From Diphasiastrum complanatum (taxonomy: Eukaryota; Streptophyta; Lycopodiopsida; Lycopodiales; Lycopodiaceae), in the NCBI GenBank assembly GCA_029204225.1, contig CM055097.1, forward strand, positions 1,533,414-1,597,413: a stretch of 64,000 bases of DNA, in the 5' to 3' direction. The notes under the pieces are model-generated. The model searched no databases. It worked only from the letters and a program-made list of their open reading frames with translations, and had not been told where the DNA came from. The first letter of the stretch is position 1. Each line of letters opens with the position of its first letter. Both the position numbers and the translations under genes were made by a program. Below, piece by piece: positions 11,266 through 21,962 of this stretch.

Positions 11266-12144
11266 AAGGAGACGCAGGGGTGCTGGAAAGTTGATTAAGT
11301 GGAATTGTCAAGAGAATTAGAGAATCTGTGGATTTGTCTAGAGAAGAGAAATGTGTGAGGAAACATTAATCTCATAACATGTTAGGACTTCTATGAGATC
11401 AATACCACATTCTCACAACGTAGTTGGAAAAGGGATGATCACATGATGGTGCCATTGGTTCAAAGTCAGACATTGAACTCTCATGAAGTCAAATCAAACA
11501 AAAGTAGTTGGAAAAGTCATGTAAGCAACACTAATGCTTAGGTTGGTCTTGTTGAACAAGATTTGTGCTTGTGCATGGATTGTGCTAGGTTTACAATATT
11601 TGTTTTAAAGGCTCAAATGTTGGTGACCAAAAAAAAGCATGTTCAATCTTCTTTGCAAAGGCACATGATAAAGGTATAGACCCCTTTGGAGCAGGCTTGA
11701 GCCACTTCTTCGCTAAGCTTAATTAAGGATGTACAGCTAAGCTTAATTAAGGACTTAATTAAGGACGTACAATGGTACATAATGATTATAGTGCAAATTA
11801 AGAAGTGTTTGAAAATGATTTAGAATTTTGGGGCTAAGCAAGGCATCTTTCATATTACACAAGATTACCTTGGCACTTTCAAAGAAAAGCCTATTGCCTA
11901 ATGTGAGAATGTAGATTGTTATTTTGTACATTTCTTCTTTCCCAAGGCAAAGACCAAGTTTTGTAGTATGTTAGTGAGTGATAAGTCATATATATTGAAC
12001 AAATACCACGTAGCAAGTAGCATTTCCTTGGTCAATGTCAAATAATCAACCAAGGGACAAGTTAATGACTTTTCTACGAGTAATGGGTCCATGTTTTCTT
12101 TGTTCAATTAGAAAATAGCCAATATAAGAGACAAAATAATGAGT

Positions 12145-12465
12145 TTTCTACTTGTGCATGGCGACTACATGCACTATAACTTGATGTGTGCAATTTCTAA
12201 GCTTTTTGGTCTTGTATTTAGGAATAAACATATGAACAAGGTCAACAAATACTTCCACTTAATATGTGTACATTGGCAAGCACTTGTCAAGCCTTTATAG
12301 GAATCCATATGCAAACTTTTCTACTTGTGTGGCAACTACATGCATTACAAAGTGATGTGTGCAATTTCTAATCTTTTTTTTTGTGAGGAATATACATATG
12401 AACAAGCTCAACATATACTTCCACTTAGGTGTACATTGGCATGCACTTGTCAAGCCTCTATATCT
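12145..12465 (+). repeat. Direct duplication, about 150 bp, two copies
   Basis: Unit 1 (about 12145-12297) and unit 2 (about 12317-12465) share TTTCTACTTGTG, GTGATGTGTGCAATTTCTAA-like, CATATGAACAAG and GCACTTGTCAAGCC segments in the same order. They differ by many substitutions and small indels, so the duplication is old. Confidence 0.8.
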
Positions 12466-13871
12466 ATGTAACTGTGTGCTAGTCAACACATGTACAATGC
12501 ATAGCTAGCTTGGAAGTAAGAATATAGATTCTAGATCATAAATATTGGACTACATAAGCATCTAAAATATCTTACTAAAAAGAAATTGCTTGTGATAAAA
12601 AAATGTCACCATGCCATTTGATAGCATTCAAGGGAGCGATTGGGTGGCAAGTAAGGACAAGGGAGGCTTATAAATTGAGCCACATATTGAACAATATTAG
12701 AAGAATCAAATGATAAAACATGGAGAATTCAACATCACCAAATGCCTCAAAGGCATATGCAAGACATGCAAATGACATTGGTACACATTGCATGGGCTTG
12801 TATGACCATTAAAGTAGCAAGAATTGGCCTTTGAATAGTCGGTTGAGGGTTGTGAGATAGAAAGGTTCTAGATTGAGTATTGTGGGGCCGATTTTTGTAC
12901 TCATGCTCTAAAAAGTGAAAGAAGACAAGGCTCCATATTGTGATGGCCTTTTTTGAGTGAGATGGTTGAGTAATTTGAAATGTGCAATGCTAAGCTATCC
13001 TTTGATTTTGTGAGGACATTCAATGAGGTTGCTTTGTAAGTAGATATGTGTTAGTGAAAAAAGTTTGTTAGCTTTTAGAATGGCACACAATCATGTTTTT
13101 GTTTTGGGATTTTCTTGTATTTAATGATGGTACTTTGGACATAATCTATTGTTTTGGGGCACGTCAATGTTATAAGAAAGATTTACTATGGCAAGTCATT
13201 GATGGACATTAAAATTTAAAAAAAGTATTATCAATGAGCGGAAAGCTTTTTGCTTGTCACAAAATGTTAGTGCATTGTGAATTGCTAAAGAAAAGCAATG
13301 TTGCGCAATATATCTTTTGTAACAAAATGGATGTCAAACATGATCTGTAGTGAAATTAAAACATTGATATTCTCTATGCCAATCATAGATATTGAGAAAT
13401 ATATTAGAGTTGGTTTCTGACACAACTGGTTGTACATTTATATGTCCTAGGACACCTGTAGAGCAAAACCACCCAACCAACAAGAAATGGCTAGTCAATA
13501 CTCTAACCACTTCACTCCCAAGCCAAGGTGAATGAATACAAGAGAGGAGGGGATCTTGGCTTCATGAATCAGAAAATTCAATGAGGAGATGGGCGAGTTC
13601 CACCAAGATATATACTCTCCAATACATAGCTAATATTCTCTCTAGGATCCCTCCATTCCTATCATAAGTAATTGACCTCCTATTCTTGCATTATAGCAGT
13701 CAAACACCATGCAAGTGCTCCATAGTCCAATTATAGGTCTGGGCCCTCATAAGATTAATTACATTACCGTTCAAGTCCAGAATGACGAGGCATAACTAAT
13801 AACCTTATACACTGGAGTATCAGCTATCCATGTCAAGAATTATTCCGAATCCCACATGCTGGACATGGACG

Positions 13872-14579
13872 TAATAGAAGGAGCTAAAGCAATGAGGTTT
13901 GGTGCCAGTGAAGCTTTGTTGTGTGCCAATTATTTATGCAATAGGTGGCCAAGTGTTGTTTTGGATGGAAAGACACCTTTTGAGATTCTATTTGGTAGGA
14001 TGCTGAGTGTCAAATATCTCAAAACTTTTGGATGTGTATGCTACTTCAACATTAATCTTGATGATAGGACAAAGGAGGATCCATCTTCAAAGAAGGTATG
14101 TTTGTTGGTTATAGTGAGGTGAGCAAGGCTTACAAAGTTTATATTCCTTCAACTAAAAAAGTGGTCAGAGGAAGAGATGTCATTGTTTATAAAGGAAACA
14201 TTGCAAAGGTTGATTATAATGATGATGTGGTTGTTGGATCTAACATTCTTGATGTTGATGACAATGTTGATGATACTTTGGATGGTGATGGTGAAGAAGC
14301 ATCTTTAAGTCAAAAGCCAAGGAGGACATCAAGGCAAAGGCAAAAACCTTCAAGGTTCACATATGATGAAAAGCGTAAGCAAGTGGTTGAAGGTACAAAC
14401 TTTGCTTTCCTAACCTCTTTTGATGAACCTACATTTAGAGATGAAGCAAGGCAAAAAGTGGAGTGGGTCCAAGCAATGGATCTTGAGTATCAAGCTCTTA
14501 TGAAGAACAACACATGGAGAAAGGGAGCTTCCTAAAGGACAAGAAGTCAATTGGATGTAAGTGGATCTTCAAAGTGAAG
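13872..14579 (+). pseudogene. Ty1/copia integrase-RT fragment, family B
   Basis: Two overlapping frames give EGAKAMRFGA, ALLCANYLCNRWPS, DGKTPFEILFGR and FGCVCYFNINLDDRTKEDPS (end of integrase core), then VGYSEVSKAYKVYIPSTKK, the acidic linker, KPRRTSRQRQKPSR and AMDLEYQALMKNNTW (start of RT). Another frameshift follows near 14520. It closely matches the minus-strand copy at 28.3-29.4 kb, lacking a short IPKPFWN-type stretch. Homology ends at about 14579, only 13 bp before the right arm begins. Confidence 0.9.
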
Positions 14580-15289
14580 AGTCATATTCAATTTGGCTAT
14601 TTTCTAATTGAACAAAGAAAATATGGACCCATTACTCGTAGGAAAGTCATTAACTTGTCTCTTGGTTAGTTATTTGACATTGACCAAGGAAATGCTACTT
14701 GCTACGTGCTATTTGTTCAACATATATGACTTATCACTCACTAACATACTACAAAACTTGGTCTTTGCCTTGCGGTACAAGAAATGTACAAAACATCAAT
14801 CTACGTTCTCACATTGGGCAATAGGATTTTCTTTGAAAGTGCCAAGGTAAACTTGTGGAATATGAAAGATGCCTTGCTTAGCCCCAAAATTCTAAATCAT
14901 TTTCAAACACTCCTTAATTTGCACTAATGATCATTGTGTACCATTGTACATCCTTGATTAAGCTTAGCCAAGAAGTGGCTCAAGACTCCAAATGCCCACA
15001 AATATTTGAGCGTTAAACAAGACCAACCTAAGCATTAGTGTTTCTTACATGACTTTTCCAACTTCTTTTGTTTGATTTGACTTCATGAGAGATCAATGGT
15101 TGACTATGAACCAATGACACCATCATATGATCATCCCTTTGACAACTACGTTGTGAGAATGTCGTATTGATCTCATAGAAGTCCTAAAATGTTACGAGAT
15201 TAATGTTTCCTCACACATTCTCTTCTCTAGACAAATTCAGGGATTCTCTTCTCTTGACAATTCCACTTCAACTTTCCAGCACCCCCGCG

Positions 15290-15452
15290 TCTCCTTTATG
15301 CTTTCCACAAACATATATCTCACTTAATCCTTTATGCTTTCCACAAACATATATCTCACTCCGATCATCATCTGAACCATAGCATGATATATTAATCCTT
15401 TATGCTTTCCACAAATATATATCTCACTCCGATCGTCGTCTGAACCATACCA
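15290..15452 (+). repeat. Upstream tandem repeat of PLA1 copy 2, three copies
   Basis: Three copies of TCCTTTATGCTTTCCACAAA, each followed by ATATATCTCACT, at about 15293, 15338 and 15395. The first is short, lacking the CCGATC...CTGAACCATA tail. The left arm has two copies. Confidence 0.8.
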
Positions 15453-15610
15453 TCATCTTGATCATCCGAGAATAGCAAGGGTTTCTGATTGTCAAGGGAG
15501 CTAAAACATTACTGCAATCAACCAGAAACAAGATCCTCCTGTGGAGTGTAGATATCGCTGTCCTGTTCACTACCTAGTACCAGAGGGCGGAGTCCCACAT
15601 AATAAACGTC

Positions 15611-17249
15611 ATGGCAGTATGTACAGACTTACATAGCTTAGCTGTGGCATCCACAAGACTTGAGCATCAGGCCAACATTGAGTGTACTTCTTCCCTGGGA
15701 ACTTCTTTCATTCCTCCAATTAAACATGTTAAATTCACCAAACTTGAAGAGCGTGGCCACCTTCGTTGGACCAAGGGAAGCCGTGTTGTTGCATCCTCAA
15801 CGATGTGCAACCGGCTACCATTGGTGGGTGTATCGAATGGTGTCCCTATCAGATCAAGGAAATTTTTAAATTTTTAATCATGGAGCCGTGAATTTAGAAA
15901 AGTTAGATGGGACACCATTCGATACACCCACCAATGGTAGCCGGTTGCACAAATACAGATGGAGGGATATTCAAGGAGCAAAGAACTGGGAAGGGCTCCT
16001 TGAGCCTATTGATCCAGATCTCAGAGGAGAGCTTCTCAGATATAGCGAATTGGCGCAAGCCTGTTATGATGCGTTCGACTTTGAGAAGCACTCCAAATAC
16101 TGCGGAAGCTGCAAATACAACAGAAAGAAGTTGTTGGAGAAGGTCGGCTTACAGTATGCAGCTGATTATGAAGTGACAAAGTATCTGTATTCGACTTCTG
16201 ACATTCATCTTCCAGATTTCTTCCAAAGAAGCGATTGTGGAGAAACATGGAGTCGAGACTCAAACTGAATGGGCTTCGTTGCCGTCTCCAATTCCGCCAG
16301 GGAGATTCGAAGGCTGGGAAGACGGGACATTGTGGTTGCTTGGAGGGGGACTGTCGCGACTCCTGAATGGATACGCAATCTACAGGACTGGCTGAGCCCC
16401 TCCGCTCTGGAGACAGGTTTCAGAAGCATCTACATGTCCAAGTACAGAAGGAGCCGGTATAACAGGGAAAGCGCCCAAGAGCAGATCGTGTCCGAGATCA
16501 GAAGGCTGTTGAATAAATACGAAGGCCAGGATCTCAGTATCACCATTACCGGCCATAGCCTAGGTGGCGCCTTGGCACTTCTCAGCGCCTATGATATCTC
16601 AAAATTGGAAGCAAGTGTGAGAAGATCTAAACAGTCAATGCAGTATTGCACTAGTTCAAGCACCACTAACCATTCCACTCAACGATCACTGCGTTTGCGA
16701 AATGGATGCCTAGATCCCTCTGAGAGCGTGCCGATCACTGTTTTCACGTTTGCTGGGCCACGAGTTGGAAACGATGCATTCTGTGACAGATGCGAGGAGC
16801 TGGGGATCAAAGCATTGCGGGTGGTGAACCAGAAGGATGTGGTGCCCAAGGTACCTGGGGTGGTGCTGAACGAGAATATGCACGTCCTTCGCAGCTGCAT
16901 CGACAAACTACAATGGACATACTCTCACGTGGGCATGGAGCTGGCGCTCAACACACGAGATTCCCTTCACCTAAATTGCAGGTTTTTGGACTTTGCAGGC
17001 CATCACAATCTCGAAGCTTATCTTCACCTTCTGGATGCATATCACAGCACCCAAAAACGCTTTTCCTTATCTGGGCAACGCGATCTCGCTCTTGTCAACA
17101 AATTCTCGGAGCTACTGAAGCCCCAGTACTGCATCCCTCCCTACTGGTGGCAGGAAGAGAACAAGGGACTGCAACAGAACGAAAAGGGGAGATGGGTGCA
17201 GCGTGAAAGAGAGGAGGAGCACATCCCCATCGTGTACAGGGACGCCTAG
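15611..17249 (+). pseudogene. Phospholipase A1 copy 2, disrupted
   Basis: Near-identical to the gene on the opposite strand at 9369-10970. The first 65 codons are intact from ATG 15611. Then a 148-bp MITE (15804-15951) interrupts the frame and about 25 codons of the original are missing at that point. The reading frame resumes at WRDIQGAKNWEGLL (15960). At 16266-16268 the tryptophan equivalent to W192 is TGA. Beyond it the frame stays open for 326 codons to TAG 17249 and still holds AWRGT, GHSLGGALA and the DVVPKVPG and HHNLEAYLHLLD segments. A 42-bp in-frame deletion removes 14 residues (CPAETAQTFGNVKV of the intact copy). It therefore cannot make a full enzyme, but could be transcribed. Confidence 0.93.
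15804..15951. mobile_element. 148-bp foldback MITE with 43-bp TIRs
   Basis: The left end begins TGTGCAACCGGCTACCATTG and the right end is its exact reverse complement over about 43 bp (15804-15846 and 15909-15951), around a 62-bp AT-rich centre. It lies inside the phospholipase reading frame of the right arm. No clear target-site duplication is visible, because flanking coding sequence is deleted relative to the left copy. The transposon superfamily is therefore unassigned. Confidence 0.92.
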
Positions 17250-17331
17250 TGAAGGATCGATCCCTCTCCACTCCACCGTACACAAACTATACAAAGGAAG
17301 AGAATCCACAAAACTTCCCTGAGCTCCACAA

Positions 17332-17690
17332 AACTTTCTTATTTTCAAATGACAAAAAATGGCCACTATGCTTAATGATTTCTTCTATAACAATGACCCC
17401 ACTACCCTTAATTTGAACTCTAGAGCTCCAAGATTAGGGAGGGCATGCCATCATTTTTAACACAGAGCCTTGTAGATTGTCCTTCAATAGAGATCAAGAC
17501 ACGATTCTTCTTCATGAGAATGGCTACCTTAAGACTGGGTGTCATAGACACCTACAATCATTCTCTACTTTATTGGCTCATAGATGATCCAATTCTTATC
17601 AAAAGAGAGCTAGCAAGATCTCACCGAGTCTTTAATTTTGAAGCATGTCCCTAAATCAATCAATTTATTGTATTCTCCCTTGAAAGTCCA
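17332..17690. other. No gene seen
   Basis: Sequence just outside the right arm. It contains a 69-codon ORF (17445-17654) with no recognised motif. Confidence 0.4.
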
Positions 17691-17930
17691 ATGGAGACAT
17701 CATCCTCAAAAATCAAGTTCATTAAATGATTCAATGAACAAGACTTCTAAATGTGGAAGTTCATGATACTATTGATCTTGTTGGAAAAAGATTTGTAGGA
17801 TATTGTTGAAGGCACTAAGTTAATATGAGAACTTAACCAATTGTAATTGCAAAAATTGGAGGCAATGGGACTCTAAGGCCCTTGTCGTGATAGTCTCAAA
17901 TCTAAGGGATTCTCATTTTTTTCATGTCAA
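17691..17930 (+). pseudogene. Ty1/copia gag scrap
   Basis: From ATG 17691 the frame reads METSSSKIKFIK, FNEQDF, MWKFMILLILLEKDL and DIVEGTK, separated by single stops. This is the N-terminal pattern of copia gag (W.....L....L..IVEG). It ends at about 17930, before the dispersed repeat that follows. No LTR edge is attached. Confidence 0.65.
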
Positions 17931-17977
17931 CTAATGCACAAACTCCAAGCAACCTTGGAACATAGGTCTATCAAAGA

Positions 17978-18374
17978 TTAGCCAAATAAGGTCCCAAAAT
18001 CATATCATAGGCACAAAGGACCACCATATATTGTTGATTATGTGCTAAATTTGGGGATTTCACCATTTATGGATTCTCTATAATGAGCTTTGGGAACTTC
18101 TCTTCTTGCCTGAGAGCTATGGATTTTGCCTATTGGTGGTTCATGTGCCTACCTTCACATGAGAGCTTGATCATGCTCTAGCTTAAGGCCCTATTTAATG
18201 AATGATCATTTATTGGATGATTCTATTTGCCATGCTTGGCGAAGTTCTTTTCATTTTGTCTTTTGTTTTGGATTTCTTGTCTATTTTCTTGTTTTTTTGG
18301 TTTTACCATGTTAATTAATGTGATTGATGTTCATGAATGGACTAAATGTAAGGATCCTATGATCAGCACATGAC
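17978..18374 (-). repeat. Dispersed repeat / probable gypsy LTR part, copy 1
   Basis: Homologous in the same orientation to 52130-52495: shared blocks include AAAATCATA..AGGCACAAAGGACCA, GCTAAATTTGG, TGGTTCATGTG, TTGATCATGCTCTAG and the terminal CACATGACA. In minus sense the end reads TGTCATGTG, an LTR-like start. It lies just 3' of the minus-strand gypsy pol, so it may be part of that element's 3' LTR. Confidence 0.6.
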
Positions 18375-18845
18375 AATGGATGTGATTTTTATTACATTTT
18401 GAATTAGTCAAGATATCAATCTTATTTGGATTCATTATGCTTTTGGAAGATAGATCTTAATGCATTCAATTTGTTATTTACTGATTTTCATTGGTTATCG
18501 TGCATGAACACATTTCATAGTTAAATATCAATTAGATCTTGACACTTTGGGTCTTTCACAATCACAACATCAAGTTGATCAAGAAGGCTCTCGAAATGGT
18601 TAACATAATCATTGATCAATGTTAGTCAAACATATCTTACAAGCAAAGTGCCTTTGGTATAATCTTGCGGTGACATCTTGTCTTTCTTACAAAGTCTGCC
18701 ACTAACAAAGATAGCACAGGTGCTTATGTCCTCTTATTAACTACATTATAAAACTAGTCCTACTCTAATTTAGCACCATCCAAATGGTTATATTTTGCAT
18801 TACTTATTAATGAATACATGGGCTAATTACATGCGGGACATGACA

Positions 18846-21120
18846 CTCCCCCTATTTAAGCATTTTTTTTTTCTAAAAATTAAAGATCATGTGATACTTC
18901 GTCAAGTGTCATGTTCCATGAATCCTTCGGCAATTGTCCCCAAAAAAAATAATCTTTGGCCACCTTTAAAGTAGGAATGATATTTCCATGTAGCACGGAT
19001 TGCTAACAAGCGTGTTTCACACAACTTGTGTAGCGCTTCGTGCTAAGGTGGAGCAATCTTGTATCATCCACCAACCGTTGCACTATGGTGATTCCAAGGG
19101 ATGGACAAGAAAGTCCATTGGCATTATTGCATCTTGGCCATACACCAGTTGAAATGGCGTATGTTCAGTGCTGCCTTTGTATGTAGCTCTAAAATCTCAC
19201 AGAGCTTGTGCTCCCAATCTAAGCTGCTTGCTTCCACTGTTTTTGTCAAAATGCCGCATAGAATCTTATTAGAAGATGGCTTGTTGGCCATTGCCTCTAG
19301 GATAGTGAGGCATGCTGAAGCAATGAATCACGATGACTCTTCTAATTGACAAAGTGAGTCCCTCGATCGCTAACTAGCTCAACTGGGCATCCGAAGCACA
19401 CAATGATATGCTCATAAAGGAATTTATCGATGGACCTAGCATTTTCTATGCACACCACTGTGGCTTCATCTTGTAAGATAATCTGTAGCCATGAGATATC
19501 AGACTTGGGTACTACGAGTGGCTGGGTGCATAGGGCCGACGTAATCGAGTCTCCATTTCTCAAATGGCACTTGAGCCAATATAGGATGTAACTGCTCCCA
19601 TTTCTCAAATGGCGCTTGAGCCAATATAGGATGTAATTGCTCATAATTTGTCTTCATTAGTCTTCGTGTCCTTTGACATACATCACATTGTTTGATATAA
19701 GCTTTAATATCCTTATGCATAGTTGGCCACCAACAATCGAGGATTGTAGGATCTTGCTTATTGGTACATCAATTGCAAAGTGTCCACCTCCCATTGCTTC
19801 ATGCAATAGGGGCATGATCTGACTTATTTCATGAGGTAGGATACATCTTCAAATGATATTATCCGCCCCTTGTCAATACAATTGGTCAACAATTAGCTAA
19901 TATGGTCTAGATTTAAGTATAAGATTCCACTGTTGAGTTGGCAAGCACTTAACTATGTCTGTGGCCCAATTTGGTATGACATCCACATAAAATAAGGCAG
20001 CATTCAATAACTCATCATCGGGTTGAGAATCCTTCTGCATCGATTTGATTTGTCACACATGATATGCCATATAATGTCGCTTGCCCTTGCATACCAGTAT
20101 ATGAAAATTGAACTCCAGCAACAAGAGTAATCATCTAGTGATTCTCCATGTGTTGCAAGTTTTGTCAACTAGGTATATCAAAGGTTGATGATCAGTGTAT
20201 TATGAAAAGTGAGTTGCCATAAGATAATGGCCAAACTTCTTGACCACAAACATCATCAACAAGGCTTCTCACTCAAGCATTGAATAGTTGATTTTAGCAT
20301 CATTAAGTTGCCAATTGGCGAATTGAATGGAAAAATCTTTCTTGTACTCATCTGGTTGGGTCAAAACTGCTCCTGTAGCATACTTTGATGCATCAATATG
20401 CACATGAAACTCAATTGTCCAATTGGGAGGCCGTGAGATTGGTGTAGATATGAGTGCATCCTTCAGGTTTTGGAAAGCTTGCAAGGCTTTCTGTATCCAA
20501 TGTGGATCAATTGTTAGCTTGTAGATAGGATGTGCCAGATCCAAAAAAGAGAGAATGAAGATCCGATAGTAGTTGGCATGCCCCATAAAAAAAAATAAAC
20601 TTCACGAATCGTTCTAGAAGGTGGAAGATCCATGATAGCATGTATCTTAGATAGATGAGTGGTGATCCCATTTCTAGATACTATGTGGCCTATAAGACCA
20701 TGTCTGACCCAAAATTAGCATTTTTTTTCTAGTTCAATGATATTTGAAATTTGCAGCATTAAGAAAGCTCTTTGTCTAAATGAGATAAGTGTTCATCATT
20801 ATGTCCATGCATGCAAAGATTGTCCAAGAAGATTTCTAGGAACTTATGTTTACATGACTTGCTGAAAAGTGCTTGGGCCATTACAAAGTACTCCATTTAG
20901 TAATAACTTTGTAGGCATATGTACTCCATTCAGTAGCAAATGTCGTCTTATGATGATCCTTGGGTGCAATCTTGACTTGGTTGTAGCCACTAAAGTGTTG
21001 GAGTTTAGACTTTCTCCTACTCATCCTAATTGCTCTCCTTCTTTCCAAGTAAATCGCTCTCTCAAAGAAGTCTACATTTTTTAAATTGTTTGTCACAATA
21101 GTATGCATTTTTACTCGCAA
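18846..21120 (-). pseudogene. Ty3/gypsy pol remnant
   Basis: Minus-strand translation in broken frames gives, in order: the RT piece FSGYNQVKIAPKDHHKTTFATEWSTY (20881-21060), the RT-RNase H segment GHANYYRIFI and ALQAFQNLKDALISTP, RNase H with HIDASKYATGAVLTQP and YTDHQPLIYL, the integrase zinc finger (C..C in CDVCQRTR near 19690), the integrase core with WRLDYVGP and GCPVELVSDRGTHFVN (19342-19720), and a C-terminal domain decaying to 18900. A short 39-bp duplication (EQLHPILAQ.PFEKW twice) interrupts integrase near 19560-19620. A purine-rich run followed by GTGTCATGTCCCGC near 18845 may be the polypurine tract and LTR start. Numerous stops: dead. Confidence 0.87.
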
Positions 21121-21962
21121 GCTTCAACAGTCGAAAAGGTGAAAAACCCGACAAAGTCTTCTACTTCACTTACGGGTCATTCTGAGTACAAAGGATTTTG
21201 TGAAAAATGCGACAAAGTGTTCACTCAAGATTTTGGGCCATTTTGGGCACTACCAGAAATGCAACATTTTTTCGAAGAATGCGAAAAATGCAACACTATG
21301 TAGATTTACACATGATCTCAAGGACAGTTTGTTACATCTTTACGCTCCAATAATCACTGACCTAATTCATCAGTTAAACAGTTGTTAACGGTCTTGTAAT
21401 CATAATGCTGAGAATACCACAAGATGATCCAGCTGCTATACAAGTAAATAAGCAATTGGAGAAACAAGGATGACTCTTAATTAATACAAGATTGATTCGA
21501 AGTCTACACGACAGAGATCAAACAACCAAAATTGGTCTTCATAATATTTGACTCCTCAGAGTTAGAGAATATAGAGAGAGAGTGAATATTTAGAACTATA
21601 GTAAGTAGGATCACGCACTTATTAGTGCAATTGTATTGTGATCTGATTGTTGTTACTACAACATTAATATACAAATTCGCTATTGTTCTATCTCATTGCA
21701 TTCCATTGAATGTTAGTTAACTCTCACTCTTCCTTTGCAAGTATCATAAACAAAGAAATGTATGGTTGTCTTTGACGCCTAATCGTTCTTACATTTCTTT
21801 ATATCAAAATATCATCAGAGAATTGCATGGCTATCTTAGATGCCTAATTGTTTTCTGCAATCTCTCTTTATGGTAGTCTAAGACTCCTACACTGATACTC
21901 TTAATCAACACAATCTGAAAACTCTATCATAACTTCGTTCTCCAAGTAATCCAGGTCCTTAT
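21121..21962. other. No gene; possible degraded LTR
   Basis: AT-rich sequence upstream (in element sense) of the gypsy remnant. Parts near 21760-21880 (GGTTGTCTTTGACGCCTAA, GGCTATCTTAGATGCCTAA) repeat each other and resemble ATGGCTATCTTTGACACCTAA near 30063, pointing to a shared, decayed LTR-type repeat. Confidence 0.35.

Larger units (their letters stand above)
9293..12122 (-). repeat. Left arm of large inverted repeat
   Basis: This 2.83-kb segment is the reverse complement of 14593-17331. Homology at the outer end begins at GTGGAGCTCAGGGAAG and at the inner end finishes at TTGGCTATTTTCTAATTG (minus sense). It covers the whole phospholipase gene, its upstream region and about 900 bp of non-coding flank. 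Arm lengths differ because the right arm has indels. Similarity is high throughout by eye, including third codon positions. Confidence 0.93.
12123..14592. other. Spacer of the inverted repeat
   Basis: About 2.47 kb of single-copy sequence between the arms. It contains a ~150-bp direct duplication at its left side, AT-rich DNA without genes from 12470 to 13870, and a copia family B fragment at its right side. No second arm-type homology was seen inside it. Confidence 0.75.
14593..17331 (+). repeat. Right arm of large inverted repeat
   Basis: The 2.74-kb reverse complement of 9293-12122. Relative to the left arm it carries an extra upstream repeat unit, a MITE with a local deletion, a 42-bp coding deletion and scattered substitutions. 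The outer end stops at GAGCTCCACA (17331); beyond it the two sides are unrelated. Confidence 0.93.

Noticed and set aside
11919..12107. Duplicated ORF starting MNKENMDPLL in both arms (also at 14608)
   Set aside because: Similar only because it lies in the inverted repeat. The frame lengths differ between arms and no motif is present.
21103..21303. ORF with FCEKCDKVF and ECEKCN, looking like zinc-binding CxxC pairs
   Set aside because: Only 66 codons, embedded in a sequence with GAAAAATGCGACAAA-like repetition; no known finger spacing or flanking exons.
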